Below are positions 42,100 to 51,435 of a stretch of DNA of 64,000 nucleotides, piece after piece. Location: contig BRLC01000003.1 in the NCBI GenBank assembly GCA_024343425.1, positions 372,001-436,000 on the forward strand. The letters are read 5' to 3'. The stretch is from Rhizobiaceae bacterium MnEN-MB40S (GTDB lineage Bacteria; Pseudomonadota; Alphaproteobacteria; Rhizobiales; Rhizobiaceae). The translations under genes were made by a program, and so were the position numbers. The first letter of the stretch is position 1. The number at the start of each line of letters is the position of its first letter. The notes under the pieces are model-generated. The model was not told the origin of the DNA and did not search any database. It saw only the letters and a program-made list of their open reading frames with translations.

Positions 42100-42789
42100 A
42101 TGGACACGCGACGATACCGCGACATACTGGCGGAAGCCGAATTCAGCCCGCTTGAAGAGCGTTGGAACGCAGCCACGCACGCCTTTGGAACGCTTCTGGC
42201 GGTCACCGGCCTGATTTTGCTTCTCGGACGCGCTGGCGTCGCCGGCGCGTCGGGCAATCTGGCCCTTTGCGCCCTCTACGGCGCCGCGCTCGTTCTGCTC
42301 TACAGCTTCTCCGCCTTGCATCACGCGATTTCGCATCCCGGCGCGAAGCATGTGTTCCTGGCGCTTGATCATTGCGGTATTTATCTGCTGATCGCTGGCA
42401 CCTACACGCCGTTCTTTCTTATCATGCCCCCCGGTCAGGGATGGTTGTTGCTGGCATTCATATGGAGCCTGGCTGGCGCTGGCATAAGCGTCCAGATGAC
42501 GTGTTTCATGATCGGATACAGCGATCACTACGAGCGTTTCGCCTTCATCGCCTATCTCGCTTTGGGATGGATTCCGCTTTTCTGGGTCTGGGACGACGTC
42601 ATCACCGGAATTCCGACGGGCGGACTGGCGCTGCTTGCTGCCGGCGGACTGGCCTATACGACCGGCGTCGCCTTCTATCTGTGGCGAAGCCTCGCCCATC
42701 ATCATGCGATCTGGCACCTGTTCGTCGTGGCAGGCAGCGCTCTGCAGTTTCTAACCATCTATCTCTACGTGGCTCCGGTAACGAACTGA
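42100..42789 (+). CDS. Hemolysin III / PAQR family membrane protein
   Basis: A 229-residue protein with seven membrane helices of the hemolysin III (YqfA/PAQR) family. Family residues are visible: EERWNAATHAFGTLLAV near 19, YSFSALHHAI with metal-site His near 72, FLALDHCGIYLLIAGTYTPF near 87 and LAHHHAIWHLFVV near 203. PAQR members are membrane hydrolase-like proteins with a zinc site; in bacteria they influence membrane lipid homeostasis. The haemolysin name is historical. The gene marks the return to higher-GC sequence after the island. Confidence 0.9.
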   Translation: MDTRRYRDILAEAEFSPLEERWNAATHAFGTLLAVTGLILLLGRAGVAGASGNLALCALYGAALVLLYSFSALHHAISHPGAKHVFLALDHCGIYLLIAGTYTPFFLIMPPGQGWLLLAFIWSLAGAGISVQMTCFMIGYSDHYERFAFIAYLALGWIPLFWVWDDVITGIPTGGLALLAAGGLAYTTGVAFYLWRSLAHHHAIWHLFVVAGSALQFLTIYLYVAPVTN

Positions 42790-42869
42790 CAGAGCCGGCT
42801 TGCCTCTTGCAGCCGGCCTTTGATATGGAGACAGTCCGGAGCCGAAGCCAAACTGACGACAAGGGATCG

Positions 42870-43070
42870 ATGATGGCGAAAGACAAAATTGAGCTGGACA
42901 AGCTGCGCGGCGCGCTCGACGTGCTTTTTGAACTCAAGGAAGAATTTGCGCAGTGGGTCGACGAGGCTCAGGACGGCTCAAAGCACGAGGCCCTCGACAA
43001 CGTTCTCAACCATGTCGAAACCATGGAGCGGGAATATCGCAGACGCTTCGAGGAAGCGTCGCGCGACTGA
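42870..43070 (+). CDS. Small charged helical protein
   Basis: A 66-residue protein, mostly one charged helix (KIELDKLRGALDVLFELKEE; DNVLNHVETMEREYRRRFEE) that could form a coiled coil. AAGGGA lies just upstream; starts at 42870 and 42873 are adjacent. Codon choice and the third-base G/C bias fit a real gene. I recognise no family. The gene ends 72 bases before a convergent gene, with a palindromic hairpin between. Confidence 0.6.
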   Translation: MMAKDKIELDKLRGALDVLFELKEEFAQWVDEAQDGSKHEALDNVLNHVETMEREYRRRFEEASRD

Positions 43071-43115
43071 CGCCGGCCAGCCGCGCGAAGACATTCTCTT
43101 TTCTTGCTGACCAGC

Positions 43116-43133
43116 GCCCTCAATATTGAGGGC
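43116..43133. terminator. Perfect 18-bp palindrome between convergent genes
   Basis: GCCCTCAATATTGAGGGC is a perfect dyad flanked by AGC and GCT-like ends, between the stops at 43070 and 43142. It lacks a T-run. A shared terminator or mRNA-end hairpin is the simplest reading. Confidence 0.5.
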
Positions 43134-43141
43134 CGCTGATA

Positions 43142-43555
43142 TCAGTCGCCGCTGTTGATGCTGTGCATGCTTTCCAGCACGAAATGCTGGAAGATCAGCG
43201 GTTGACGGCGCGCGCCTTCCAGTTCCTCAAGCACCTTGTGTCTCACTCCGGCCGCCTGCCAGGCCTGCATCGCCTCTTCGTCGGGGAAGATGGATATGGC
43301 GACGACTTCGTTTGCGTGTTCGTCGACGAGAAAGAATATCAGCCGGTCCAAACCATGATCGTTGATCGCCTCGGTGAATCCGTCGATCACCAGCTTCTTG
43401 CCGGCCCCGAAATCGGCCGGTTTGAATTTGTGGGTGTAGACGATCACCGGATCGCCTTCATCGGGAATGAGCAAGCTCTCCTGCGCGGAAGCAGGCGCTG
43501 AAGCCCATGACGCAACAAAAAGCAATGCGGCCGCCAGAAACAAATGCGGTTTCAT
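43142..43555 (-). CDS. Exported protein with monooxygenase-like (ABM) fold
   Basis: A 137-residue protein. A Sec signal spans about 1-24 (ending ASA). The mature part (PVIVYTHKFKPADFGAGKKL; LDRLIFFLVDEHANEVVAIS; MQAWQAAGVRHKVLEELEG) looks like an antibiotic-biosynthesis-monooxygenase-type ferredoxin fold. ATG 43555 has a good GGAGG site and gives a clean signal peptide; the frame extends to 43612. Function unknown. Confidence 0.65.
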   Translation of the reverse strand: MKPHLFLAAALLFVASWASAPASAQESLLIPDEGDPVIVYTHKFKPADFGAGKKLVIDGFTEAINDHGLDRLIFFLVDEHANEVVAISIFPDEEAMQAWQAAGVRHKVLEELEGARRQPLIFQHFVLESMHSINSGD

Positions 43556-43688
43556 GAAAATACCTCCAATTTGAACCCGTACACTCAGTACACAGGCCAA
43601 GCGCCCATGCAACCTATGCGATCTTGTAGTACCGTTTCAATTTGAAGGTTTTTTCACATTCCGATTTGAACTAAATGGCGGCTCCGTC

Positions 43689-44483
43689 TCAGGGTGTCGC
43701 GCCGAGACATTGCTGGATGTAATCGCCCACCCGCGTGATGAGACTGCTCGGCACGCCGACATGACCCTTGTTGTGCCGCCAGAGCTGGGCTTGGCCGCCG
43801 GCTTTCTTCACGGCTTGCTCATACGCTACAGACTGGCTGAACGGCACAATGTCGTCGCGCGTGCCGTGAACCAGGATCGTCGGCGACATGCCGCCATGCA
43901 CGGCATACAACGGCGACGCTTTGCGGGCATCGTAATCTCCCAGCATCTTTGTGGTTTCGTTGTTCTTCAGCGTGGTGAAATCCAGCGGCGAAGCATAGAG
44001 CACGGTGCACCGCGGGTTTTCCGTGATGCCGAGCCAGGCGGCTTCCGTGCTGCCTGCGCTTGCGCCGCGAACCGCGTAGCGATCGGGGTCCAGACCCCAT
44101 TTACGGGCGTTCTTCCTCGCAAATTCGAATCCGTTTTCCACGTCGACGCGTTGGGCGGGCCAGGTCGCCTGGTCCGAAAGGCGATAATCGGTGGAAACGA
44201 TTGCGACGCCGCGGGCCGTGATCTGTTGCGAAAACCGGTAGCTCGGCATCGTGTTTCTGTGAAGCCAGCCGCCGCCTGGAACATTGAACAACCATGGAAT
44301 CGGACCTTCCGCATTGACCGGCTTCTGCACGATTACTTCGTTTCCAAATTTGTCGAAGACGTATCTTTCCGTCGTATAGGACAACGGTCCCGCCGGCGGT
44401 TTGAACTCACTGTCGCCGGATTTACAGCCAACCGCCGCCAGCGCCACAAAGACGGCCAGAAGACAAACTCTTACTATTATCAT
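43689..44483 (-). CDS. Alpha/beta hydrolase lipoprotein (esterase-like)
   Basis: A 264-residue putative lipoprotein. The lipobox LAAVGC places the modified cysteine at residue 20. The hydrolase core has oxyanion loop VPGGGWLHRN (HGGGW-like), nucleophile GASAGS (about 143), acid in VHGTRDD (about 208) and His in HNKGHVG (about 240). This matches acetyl-esterase/BD-FAE-type hydrolases, here anchored in the envelope. Cys near CTVLYASP may matter for stability. Substrate unknown. Confidence 0.8.
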   Translation of the reverse strand: MIIVRVCLLAVFVALAAVGCKSGDSEFKPPAGPLSYTTERYVFDKFGNEVIVQKPVNAEGPIPWLFNVPGGGWLHRNTMPSYRFSQQITARGVAIVSTDYRLSDQATWPAQRVDVENGFEFARKNARKWGLDPDRYAVRGASAGSTEAAWLGITENPRCTVLYASPLDFTTLKNNETTKMLGDYDARKASPLYAVHGGMSPTILVHGTRDDIVPFSQSVAYEQAVKKAGGQAQLWRHNKGHVGVPSSLITRVGDYIQQCLGATP

Positions 44484-44809
44484 TGGTATGGGATTCCTTT
44501 CGAGCCGCTTCTGTCGGCGGCCTATGAGGCGGTTTCATGACGAAGCGCGTGATTGGCTGAGTAAGGCTTAACGGATGCTGAACGAAGGGTTACCGCGCAG
44601 GGTTGCATCAGGCGTCACGGTAACAAAGAAGTCAGAAAAATGGCGCTTCGGCTTATCGAGCGACACTGCGGTTGATCAAAACACCCTGAGCTGATTGCAG
44701 CCGCGTTAACAGTATCCGGCACAGTTCGTGGACGTGTCATATATTATTGAGTAAGATTTGAGACGGTACGTTTCGGAAATAATGGCAACGAATCGAACGA
44801 GGTTAAGGA
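44484..44809. other. Intergenic region before a small exported protein
   Basis: A 326-base gap between divergent genes. ATATTATTGAG near 44746 is a plausible promoter element for the following gene. No repeat, RNA or further ORF is supported. Confidence 0.35.
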
Positions 44810-45250
44810 ATGATACAGAAAAAGTTTGTCGCGCTTACCAGCGCCTTCATGATGATTGCAGGCCTTATGCTTGCCCCGACGACCGCCTATGCAGGCCAGG
44901 GAAAAATTTCCATGGAACTTCTCAAGGCCGCCTTCGTCGTTGGCGGCACGGGCGGAAAAGGCACGCTGACCTTCGACGGCAAGACCTATGCGTTGCGGAT
45001 CGGCGGCTTGAGCGCCGGATGGCAGATTTCGCTTTCTAAGGCCAATCTGCAAGGAACGGTCAAGAACATCAATCAGCCTTCCGACATTATCGGCGTCTAT
45101 TCGGCGGCTGGCGCAGGCCTTGCAATTGCGGCAGGCGCCAAGACAGCCGTAATGGTCAACGACAAGGGCGTGACCCTTGAATTGATCGGAACACAAATGG
45201 GCGTCGACGCATCGCTGAATCTCGAAGGCCTTTCGATCAAAATGCGCTGA
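44810..45250 (+). CDS. Hypothetical exported protein
   Basis: A 146-residue protein with a Sec signal (about 1-28, ending AYA). The mature part is small, glycine-rich and beta-like (GKGTLTFDGKTYALRIGGLS; VYSAAGAGLAIAAGAKTAVM), suggesting a periplasmic or outer-membrane-associated barrel. It loosely recalls DUF1134/EipA-type envelope proteins, but I cannot assign it. Followed by a strong hairpin shared with the convergent gene. Confidence 0.65.
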   Translation: MIQKKFVALTSAFMMIAGLMLAPTTAYAGQGKISMELLKAAFVVGGTGGKGTLTFDGKTYALRIGGLSAGWQISLSKANLQGTVKNINQPSDIIGVYSAAGAGLAIAAGAKTAVMVNDKGVTLELIGTQMGVDASLNLEGLSIKMR

Positions 45251-45273
45251 TCCTGGGACTAACCGGGATCTCC

Positions 45274-45303
45274 CGGCTGCGGTCTCCGGTCGCAGCCGTT
45301 TAA
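45274..45303 (+). terminator. Hairpin terminator between convergent genes
   Basis: CGGCTGCG (45274-45281) pairs perfectly with CGCAGCCG (45291-45298) across a nine-base loop and is followed by TTTAAT. It lies 24 bases after the exported-protein stop and abuts the stop of the minus-strand gene. Confidence 0.7.
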
Positions 45304-45782
45304 TCCTTGCGCACGCGTTCGAAGACGATCCCGTCTATCTCGAAGTGAAGCCGGTCCGGCGCCGACCAGACATGCTGCGTGCCGTCATCGCACAACAGGG
45401 TTGGCGAGGCGGGAATCAGGCATTCCATGCTGACGCAGAAACTCTTCAGACAGCCCGGTCGCCGTAGCCTGTAGCGTCCCTGCATTGTGCGATTGATGAT
45501 GTGGCCGGACTCGTCGCGCCAGATCCAGAAACTGTGCCGGAGCCGATCCACCTGCCTCACGAACAGGCAATTATTGTCACGGCCCCTGCTGAACTGCGCC
45601 GCACAGCGCTGCATCAGGTCCGAATATTGCACCATCGCGACCGTATCGCGCCCTTCCGCGTCCACTGACAGTTTGCTGGACAGAAGCTCCATCGGGATTT
45701 CGACGCTGGATCGCGCCGGCGCGGACAGGCAAAGAAGCATGGCCAGGCAACACAGGGCGCCCAATATGCGGTTTCTTGTCAT
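45300..45782 (-). CDS. Hypothetical exported protein with several cysteines
   Basis: A 160-residue protein with an N-terminal signal (about 1-25, GALCCLAMLLCLSAPARS). The mature region has cysteines in MQRCAAQF, DNNCLFV, RRPGCLKSFCVSMEC and LLCDDG, probably disulfide-bonded in the periplasm. ATG 45782 gives a compact signal; the frame is open to 45821. No family recognised. Confidence 0.6.
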   Translation of the reverse strand: MTRNRILGALCCLAMLLCLSAPARSSVEIPMELLSSKLSVDAEGRDTVAMVQYSDLMQRCAAQFSRGRDNNCLFVRQVDRLRHSFWIWRDESGHIINRTMQGRYRLRRPGCLKSFCVSMECLIPASPTLLCDDGTQHVWSAPDRLHFEIDGIVFERVRKD

Positions 45783-46027
45783 CCCGTACCCGTCTGCCTT
45801 TTCAAACCCAGCCGTCATCAAAACAGACAGGTCGCGCTCGTTTCAAGTCGAGATTGATGCCTGAGAAAAATGTCGCGATTCTGACGCCGGACAAGTTAAG
45901 GCGACAAGTGGCCTATTCAGACGCGCGAGGAATCAGGTTGTCTGCTTGTTCCAATCATATAATCAATGCGATAGGTAGTGTTCTTCCGTGTTGTGCGACG
46001 GCGGCGCCGGACGGTGAGGAGACCAGT

Positions 46028-46918
46028 ATGACGGATGTGCCAGGCGGAAGGGAAACCCAGCAAAGACTTTCCGGCATTGCGCTGATGTGCTTCGGGGTCG
46101 CCTGCCTGTGCGTCAACGACGCTCTCGCCAAGGCCCTGACCGCCAGCTATTCGCCGCTCCAGATCATGTTCATGCGCAATATCATCGCGCTGCCCTTCGC
46201 CATACTCATGGCGTTGAAGATGGGGGGCGTGAGCGCCCTGAAGTCCACCAGGCCAGTGACGCACCTTATGCGCACCGTGCTCTGGATCGCCGCGACCTTG
46301 TTGTTCTTCACCAGCGTCAAGCTGCTGCAACTGGCGGAGGCGACGGCGCTGATCTTTGTGGCGCCTCTGTTCATTACCGCCATTTCCGCACTGTTTCTGC
46401 GCGAGCATGTCGGCTGGCGACGCTGGCTGGCGGTGATTGTCGGCTTTATCGGCGTGGTCATCGTCATCCGGCCGGGCGGATCGACCTTCCAGCCGGCCTC
46501 GCTGCTGCCGGTGGCGACCGCCTTGATCTACGCCCTGCTGATGATCAGCGCCCGCTGGGTGGACGCGCGCGAAAGCATGTGGACGCTCATGCTCTACCTG
46601 ACGGGCTGCAGCGCTTTCCTGAGCAGCTTCGTCACGCCTTTCTTCTGGAGCGCCATTCGGCTGGAAGATCTCTGGCTGTTCGTCGCGATCGCCCTGTTCG
46701 GCACGGCCGGCATGACAATGATGACCCAGGCGTTTCGACTGGCGCCCGCGGTGGTGATCGCGCCTCTCGACTATACGGCGCTGATCTGGGCGACGGCGCT
46801 CGGCTGGTTCATCTGGGGCGAGGTCCCCGACCCGGTCACCTATCTGGGCGCGACCGTGATCATATCGAGCGGGGTCTTCATCATCGTTCGCGAGTACATG
46901 ACGCACAGGTCCGGATGA
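46028..46918 (+). CDS. DMT family transporter (EamA type)
   Basis: A 296-residue inner-membrane protein with ten helices arranged as two EamA repeats. Typical segments are LQIMFMRNIIALPFAI, SVKLLQLAEATALIFVAPLF and GWRRWLAVIVGFIGVVIVI, then RLAPAVVIAPLDYTALIWA in the second repeat. ATG 46028 follows GAGGAGACC. EamA proteins export metabolites such as amino acids. Substrate unknown. It is followed by the tRNA-Leu gene on the other strand. Confidence 0.9.
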   Translation: MTDVPGGRETQQRLSGIALMCFGVACLCVNDALAKALTASYSPLQIMFMRNIIALPFAILMALKMGGVSALKSTRPVTHLMRTVLWIAATLLFFTSVKLLQLAEATALIFVAPLFITAISALFLREHVGWRRWLAVIVGFIGVVIVIRPGGSTFQPASLLPVATALIYALLMISARWVDARESMWTLMLYLTGCSAFLSSFVTPFFWSAIRLEDLWLFVAIALFGTAGMTMMTQAFRLAPAVVIAPLDYTALIWATALGWFIWGEVPDPVTYLGATVIISSGVFIIVREYMTHRSG

Positions 46919-46972
46919 GCGGCGGATCGCAAGAGGACAATACGCGTCTGCGATTGAATTTTTGAGAAACGT

Positions 46973-47059
46973 TGGTGCCCAGAAGAGGACTCGAACCTCC
47001 ACGACCGTGCGGTCACCAGCACCTGAAGCTGGCGCGTCTACCAATTCCGCCATCTGGGC
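46973..47059 (-). tRNA. tRNA-Leu (CAG)
   Basis: The minus strand folds into an 87-base class-II tRNA including an encoded CCA. Acceptor arms GCCCAGA and TCTGGGC pair, the anticodon loop is TTCAGGT (anticodon CAG), the variable arm is long as expected for leucine, and the T loop has GGTTCGAGTCC. It reads CUG codons. Confidence 0.95.
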
Positions 47060-47151
47060 ATTTCAACACGAGGGCGTCATGTAAGACCGTGACAGTTTCC
47101 TGTCAATGACAAATCCGGCTGTTGAAGCAATTCGTTTTAAAAGGGCGGCGC

Positions 47152-47676
47152 CTAGAGCAAAAAGGGATATCCGCCCTCGTGCTTGAGTAAACTGATCTTC
47201 GTTTCCACGCCGCCTTCGCCGGAAAACCCGCCGAGGCCATTTGCCGAGAGAACCCTGTGGCAGGGAATGATGATGGGGATCGGATTGGCGCCGCAAGCCT
47301 GGCCGACCGGCTGGCCGTACGTTCCGAGATCCCTTGCGATGTCGCCATAGGTGCGGGTTTCGCCGTAGGGGATCGCCTGCATGGCCCGCTGCACCGCATG
47401 CTCGAAATCGCCGCCCTTCGGCGCCAAGGGCAGATCGAACTGCTTCAGTTTGCCGTCGAAATAGGCTGAAAGCTGACAAACGGCCTCCTCGAGAACCTCA
47501 GATTGACCTTGTGGTCGCTGGCGCTGCGCTTCCGAATGCCAGAGCAGCCGCACGATCCTGCCGTTGCGCTCGACCACCGCAATCGCGCCGATCGGCGTTT
47601 CGACATGGGCGCAATTTTCCACATCGGGCAGCGATGCGGCCGGTTCCGGAGCGGTGGTTGTCTTGTGGCTGTCCAT
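47152..47676 (-). CDS. ogt: Methylated-DNA-protein cysteine methyltransferase
   Basis: A 174-residue O6-alkylguanine repair protein that transfers the alkyl group to its own cysteine, in the motif IIIPCHRVL (about 138-146). The preceding IPYGETRTYGDIA and GANPIPI (helix-turn-helix region) and the following LGGFSGEGGVETKISLL are all standard. It is a single-domain Ogt, without an Ada regulatory part. Confidence 0.95.
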   Translation of the reverse strand: MDSHKTTTAPEPAASLPDVENCAHVETPIGAIAVVERNGRIVRLLWHSEAQRQRPQGQSEVLEEAVCQLSAYFDGKLKQFDLPLAPKGGDFEHAVQRAMQAIPYGETRTYGDIARDLGTYGQPVGQACGANPIPIIIPCHRVLSANGLGGFSGEGGVETKISLLKHEGGYPFLL

Positions 47677-47899
47677 GACGGCGATTCTCTATCCATGCGA
47701 CATCTCTGTCAATCTGTCGCGCCGCTGATCGGCTGCGCACTGCGCAGTCGTTCGACGCAGGCATTGAGGTCATGCCGGATATCTGGCTAAACTTCCAATT
47801 GCAAAAACTGTTGGAAAACATGAAACCCCTAAATTGGCCATGCCCGCGTTCTTCATTGAAGCCACGCCGCCGTTGCAGCGCAAGGCGGGGCCTGCGCCG

Positions 47900-50104
47900 A
47901 TGACTGATCTTCGTGCGCAACAGCAGCGATTGAGGATCATCCAGTCGGTACGGTTCACCGTGTTTTCCACCGCTGTTCTCGTTGCGGCGGCGTTGACCGG
48001 CATGTCGACCGGCATCGCGACACTGGTTCCCGGAATCATGCTCGTCCTGTTCCTGCGGGACGAATCACTGGTCGCCAGCCTGGCGCTGCTGGCCGGTGTC
48101 TTGTTCGGCGCCGCCGTCGTTTTGCTGAACAGCTATTTCTGGGCCCAGGCGCCGCTGCTGTTCCTGATCTTCAGCCTGATTGCCATATTGGGGCTGGCCT
48201 ACTGGGCGGCGCAGGGCATTCGCGGCCGGTGGCCTTATCTTCCCTTCCCGATCGCCGCGCAACTTTGTCTCCTGAGCGCCGTCTTCGCCGAGATCAGCGG
48301 CGCCGCCGACGGAGTCGAGGCCGCCTATGTCTGGGTCAAGGAAATGCCCGTCGGTATTGTGGTCTTCTGGATCGTCCTGATCGGCTTGTGGCCATCGCCG
48401 AAGGCCAGCGACCTTGACGGGCTGGTCCAGGCGGCTCGCAGCGAATGCGCCACGCTGCTGCGCCAAACGATTCCACCCGTTGCAAAGGGCTTGTCGACCG
48501 CGTTCATTCCGAGTCCGGTCAGCCTGAAGTTCTTCAGCGATCTGATGCAGACAGTCGATCGCGCTGCGGGCATGCTCAGGACCGCCCCGCACAACCGCGA
48601 CTTTCTGGTCGCCAGGCTTCGTGTTCTGTCGGCGATCTATACGAATATTCGCTTTATGCAGCGCACCTTCGAGGATCTTCCGGAACCGGGGCTGAGCCCG
48701 CAAGCCCGCGCCGCCGCGGCTGATATCATGTCGGCATTGTCCAACCGGATCGAGGATGCGCCCGCCGACGATACGACGGACGCCATTGTAACGATCAGGC
48801 GCGAGGAACAAAGACACGCCGCGGATGCTGCAAGAAACCTGTCGTCACAGCGCATCGCCGCCCGTCTCTCCGGCTTTGTCGTCGCTGCCGAAGCGCTCGG
48901 ACAGGATATTGCCGGTTTCGACAATCCCGACAGCCGGAGCCCCCCGGTATCCGATCCAAATCCGGAAGCCGACCCGGCGCCGCCATTGATGATCGACAGC
49001 CTGCAGGCGGCGATCAAGATTGTCATCGGGGTCCTTGTCGGCCTGGTGGTCTTCATGATGACGGACCTGCCGGCAAGTTCCTATCTTGTGATCATCATTC
49101 TCATTGTGCTGGTGCAGCCCAATCTTGGACGCGCGCATCTGCGCGTCCGCCTCTGGTTTCCGGGTGTTCTGGCCGGTTCGCTCTGGGCCATGGCCGGCCT
49201 GACGGTTCTGTCTGTGCTGCCGCATTTCGGGGTTTATCTCGTCTGGTTCCTACCGGGTCTGTTTCTGGCCGGCTATTTCGGCACGGGCCCGGACCGGGTG
49301 TCCTATGTGGGCATACAGATCGCCGCCGCGATGGCGACCATTCTCGGCATGGCCGCCTATCCGGTGAACAACGTGATTTCCGCCGATGCCCGAATTGTCG
49401 GCGCTGTCGTCGGATTTGTGATTGCCCTGGCGATCTACCACTCCATCTGGCCGATCCATCCGGCCACCCTGTTGCGGACGAACCTGGTTCGCAATCTGCG
49501 GGACATAAGCGTTGTCCTGGAGCGCCTGTGCGACACCGAAGCCGCGGAACGGGACGCCGGCAAAGAAGCCGGGCTGACCGGGCAAGTGACGGCGCTCAAG
49601 CTCCAGATTCAGGCCGATTTCGGTCTGCTCTACGACATCAGCTACCTGATTTCCCCACGGCTCCGGCCGGCCTACGACTATCATTCCCTCACACGTTGGT
49701 CGGGACAGATCTATCAACAGATCTGGTGTCTGCATGAAGCGCTCTGCGCCATTGACGACCTCGAACGGCGGCGCACCATCGTTGCGCCCATCGTCGCAGC
49801 CCGGAAGCCGCTTTCGGCCGTCCTGGAGACATTGGCGGATGATCTCGACAAATGCAGGAGCATGAACGCTCGGACAATGGAGCAACCGATCCACGCCGTC
49901 CGCCTGCAGTTGCGGGCGGCGCTTGGCGAAGTCGCCGCCGACACCGACGTCCACCGGCAGCAGGATATCGAGTACGGTTTGAATTCGGTCGGCATGATGT
50001 TGTACTACCTCGACCGTTTCGCCGACGCGATGGATCTTGCGGCTGCAAGGCGCCCCCTTCGAACCGCCGAACTGGCGCAACTCTACGAGGCCGCAGACCG
50101 ATGA
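47900..50104 (+). CDS. FUSC family efflux protein
   Basis: A 734-residue inner-membrane protein of the FUSC (fusaric acid resistance) family. A first helix bundle lies near 18-175 (many LxxLL-type helices), then a soluble helical region, a second bundle near 355-490 (MMTDLPASSYLVIIILIVLV), and a C-terminal helical cytosolic part. The start is uncertain: TTG 47834, ATG 47840 and ATG 47900 are in frame; 47900 has a GGCGGGG-rich upstream and fits family length. It overlaps the HlyD-type gene by four bases, and the two form an aromatic-acid or drug exporter like AaeB/AaeA. Confidence 0.85.
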   Translation: MTDLRAQQQRLRIIQSVRFTVFSTAVLVAAALTGMSTGIATLVPGIMLVLFLRDESLVASLALLAGVLFGAAVVLLNSYFWAQAPLLFLIFSLIAILGLAYWAAQGIRGRWPYLPFPIAAQLCLLSAVFAEISGAADGVEAAYVWVKEMPVGIVVFWIVLIGLWPSPKASDLDGLVQAARSECATLLRQTIPPVAKGLSTAFIPSPVSLKFFSDLMQTVDRAAGMLRTAPHNRDFLVARLRVLSAIYTNIRFMQRTFEDLPEPGLSPQARAAAADIMSALSNRIEDAPADDTTDAIVTIRREEQRHAADAARNLSSQRIAARLSGFVVAAEALGQDIAGFDNPDSRSPPVSDPNPEADPAPPLMIDSLQAAIKIVIGVLVGLVVFMMTDLPASSYLVIIILIVLVQPNLGRAHLRVRLWFPGVLAGSLWAMAGLTVLSVLPHFGVYLVWFLPGLFLAGYFGTGPDRVSYVGIQIAAAMATILGMAAYPVNNVISADARIVGAVVGFVIALAIYHSIWPIHPATLLRTNLVRNLRDISVVLERLCDTEAAERDAGKEAGLTGQVTALKLQIQADFGLLYDISYLISPRLRPAYDYHSLTRWSGQIYQQIWCLHEALCAIDDLERRRTIVAPIVAARKPLSAVLETLADDLDKCRSMNARTMEQPIHAVRLQLRAALGEVAADTDVHRQQDIEYGLNSVGMMLYYLDRFADAMDLAAARRPLRTAELAQLYEAADR

Positions 50105-51180
50105 GCCGAATCAGCAACTGGGCAACGTCCATACGGACCTGGATGATCGGGTTGATGCTGCTGATCGTCTTTGTGATCGTCTACTATATCGCAACCGATC
50201 GTATTACGCCGTTCACGACCGACGCCTATGTCCAGACGTATGTGGTTCAGGTCGCGCCCCGGGTCGAAGGCCAGGTCGTGGAGGTGCTGGCAAAGCAGGG
50301 CAGCGAGGTCAAGGCCGGTGACGCTCTTTTCCGGCTCGACCCGAAACCCTATCAATACGAGGTCGACCGGCTCAAGGCGTCACTCGCGGACGCCCAAACC
50401 AATATCCGGGCGCTTCAGGCTCAGCTTCAGTCCGAAAAGGCGGTCGTCGAACAGCGCCAGGCCGACGTCCAACTGGCGCAGGTCACCCACGACAGGGTTT
50501 CCACGCTCACGCAGGACAGCTTCGTCACCGTGCAGAAGCTTGACGAAGCGACCGACACGCTGAAATCCGACACTGCCCTGCTGGCCGAAGCAAAGGCCAA
50601 CGTGCTGAATCTCCAGACGCTGCTGAATTCGATGATCGACGGCGAACACAGTCAGGTCGCCCAGGTCAGGGCCCAGCTCGAGACGGCGCAGTACGATCTT
50701 GACCAGACCACGGTCTACGCCTCGATTGACGGCGTCATCGACAACATGCAGCTGCAAGTCGGCAAATATGTCGACGCCGGCGACGAGGTCATGACACTCA
50801 TCGATACGGCGCAGTGGTGGATTGTCGCGAACTATCCGGAAAACGCCCTGTCGGTCATCAAGCCGGGACAGAAGGTCAAGCTCAGCTACTTCATGTATCC
50901 GGGAATGATCGTCGACGGCGAAGTCGCCTCGATCGGCTACGGTGTTTACGAGGGACAGGGGCTGGCGAGCGGCGAATTGCCGGACATTGAAAATCCGTCG
51001 GACTGGATCACCGAATCACAACGCTTTCAGGTACGGATTACGCCTGTGACGAGCAGCGACCTGCCGCTGCGCGTCGGAGCCACGGCGCGAACCATGGTGC
51101 TGACAGGCGACAACAAGGTCATGAACGGCCTTGGCCTGTTCTGGCTGTGGGTCGGCGCCAATATAGACTATATTTATTAG
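50101..51180 (+). CDS. HlyD/EmrA-type membrane fusion protein
   Basis: A 359-residue periplasmic adaptor. One membrane helix lies near 13-32 (WMIGLMLLIVFVIVYYIA), then a biotinyl-lipoyl-like half VAPRVEGQVVEVLAKQGSEV, a helical hairpin (about 90-190) and the second half VYASIDGVIDNMQLQVGKYV. It is translationally coupled to the FUSC gene (ATGA overlap at 50101) and forms the AaeA-like partner of that exporter. No outer-membrane factor is encoded here. Confidence 0.9.
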   Translation: MSRISNWATSIRTWMIGLMLLIVFVIVYYIATDRITPFTTDAYVQTYVVQVAPRVEGQVVEVLAKQGSEVKAGDALFRLDPKPYQYEVDRLKASLADAQTNIRALQAQLQSEKAVVEQRQADVQLAQVTHDRVSTLTQDSFVTVQKLDEATDTLKSDTALLAEAKANVLNLQTLLNSMIDGEHSQVAQVRAQLETAQYDLDQTTVYASIDGVIDNMQLQVGKYVDAGDEVMTLIDTAQWWIVANYPENALSVIKPGQKVKLSYFMYPGMIVDGEVASIGYGVYEGQGLASGELPDIENPSDWITESQRFQVRITPVTSSDLPLRVGATARTMVLTGDNKVMNGLGLFWLWVGANIDYIY

Positions 51181-51435
51181 TCATCGGTGCTTCGACGCCT
51201 CCGCCTGAAAGCGTCTTGCAAGCGGACTCACCGTTTATAAATAACCATTATTTTCAACACGTTATATTAATCACGGTAGCCCACAGTTTTGTCGGGAAAT
51301 CATCCCTGAAACTCCCTTTTTCAACCCCTGTGCGACCACAAACGGCCGCCATCTTCTCCCTCGTCCGGCGAATGGCCGGGCAGGCTGACGCTCTCCGGAA
51401 GGGAGGCGCAGCAATCTGACAAAGGAGTCAAAACG

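Noticed and set aside
42100..42789. Hemolysin III as a toxin
   Set aside because: The family name is historical; the sequence is a seven-helix PAQR-type membrane protein with a metal site, not a pore-forming toxin.
31866..47059. Genomic island integrated at tRNA-Leu
   Set aside because: The tRNA is intact, lies about 5 kb from the island edge, and no integrase or duplicated 3' tRNA end was seen.
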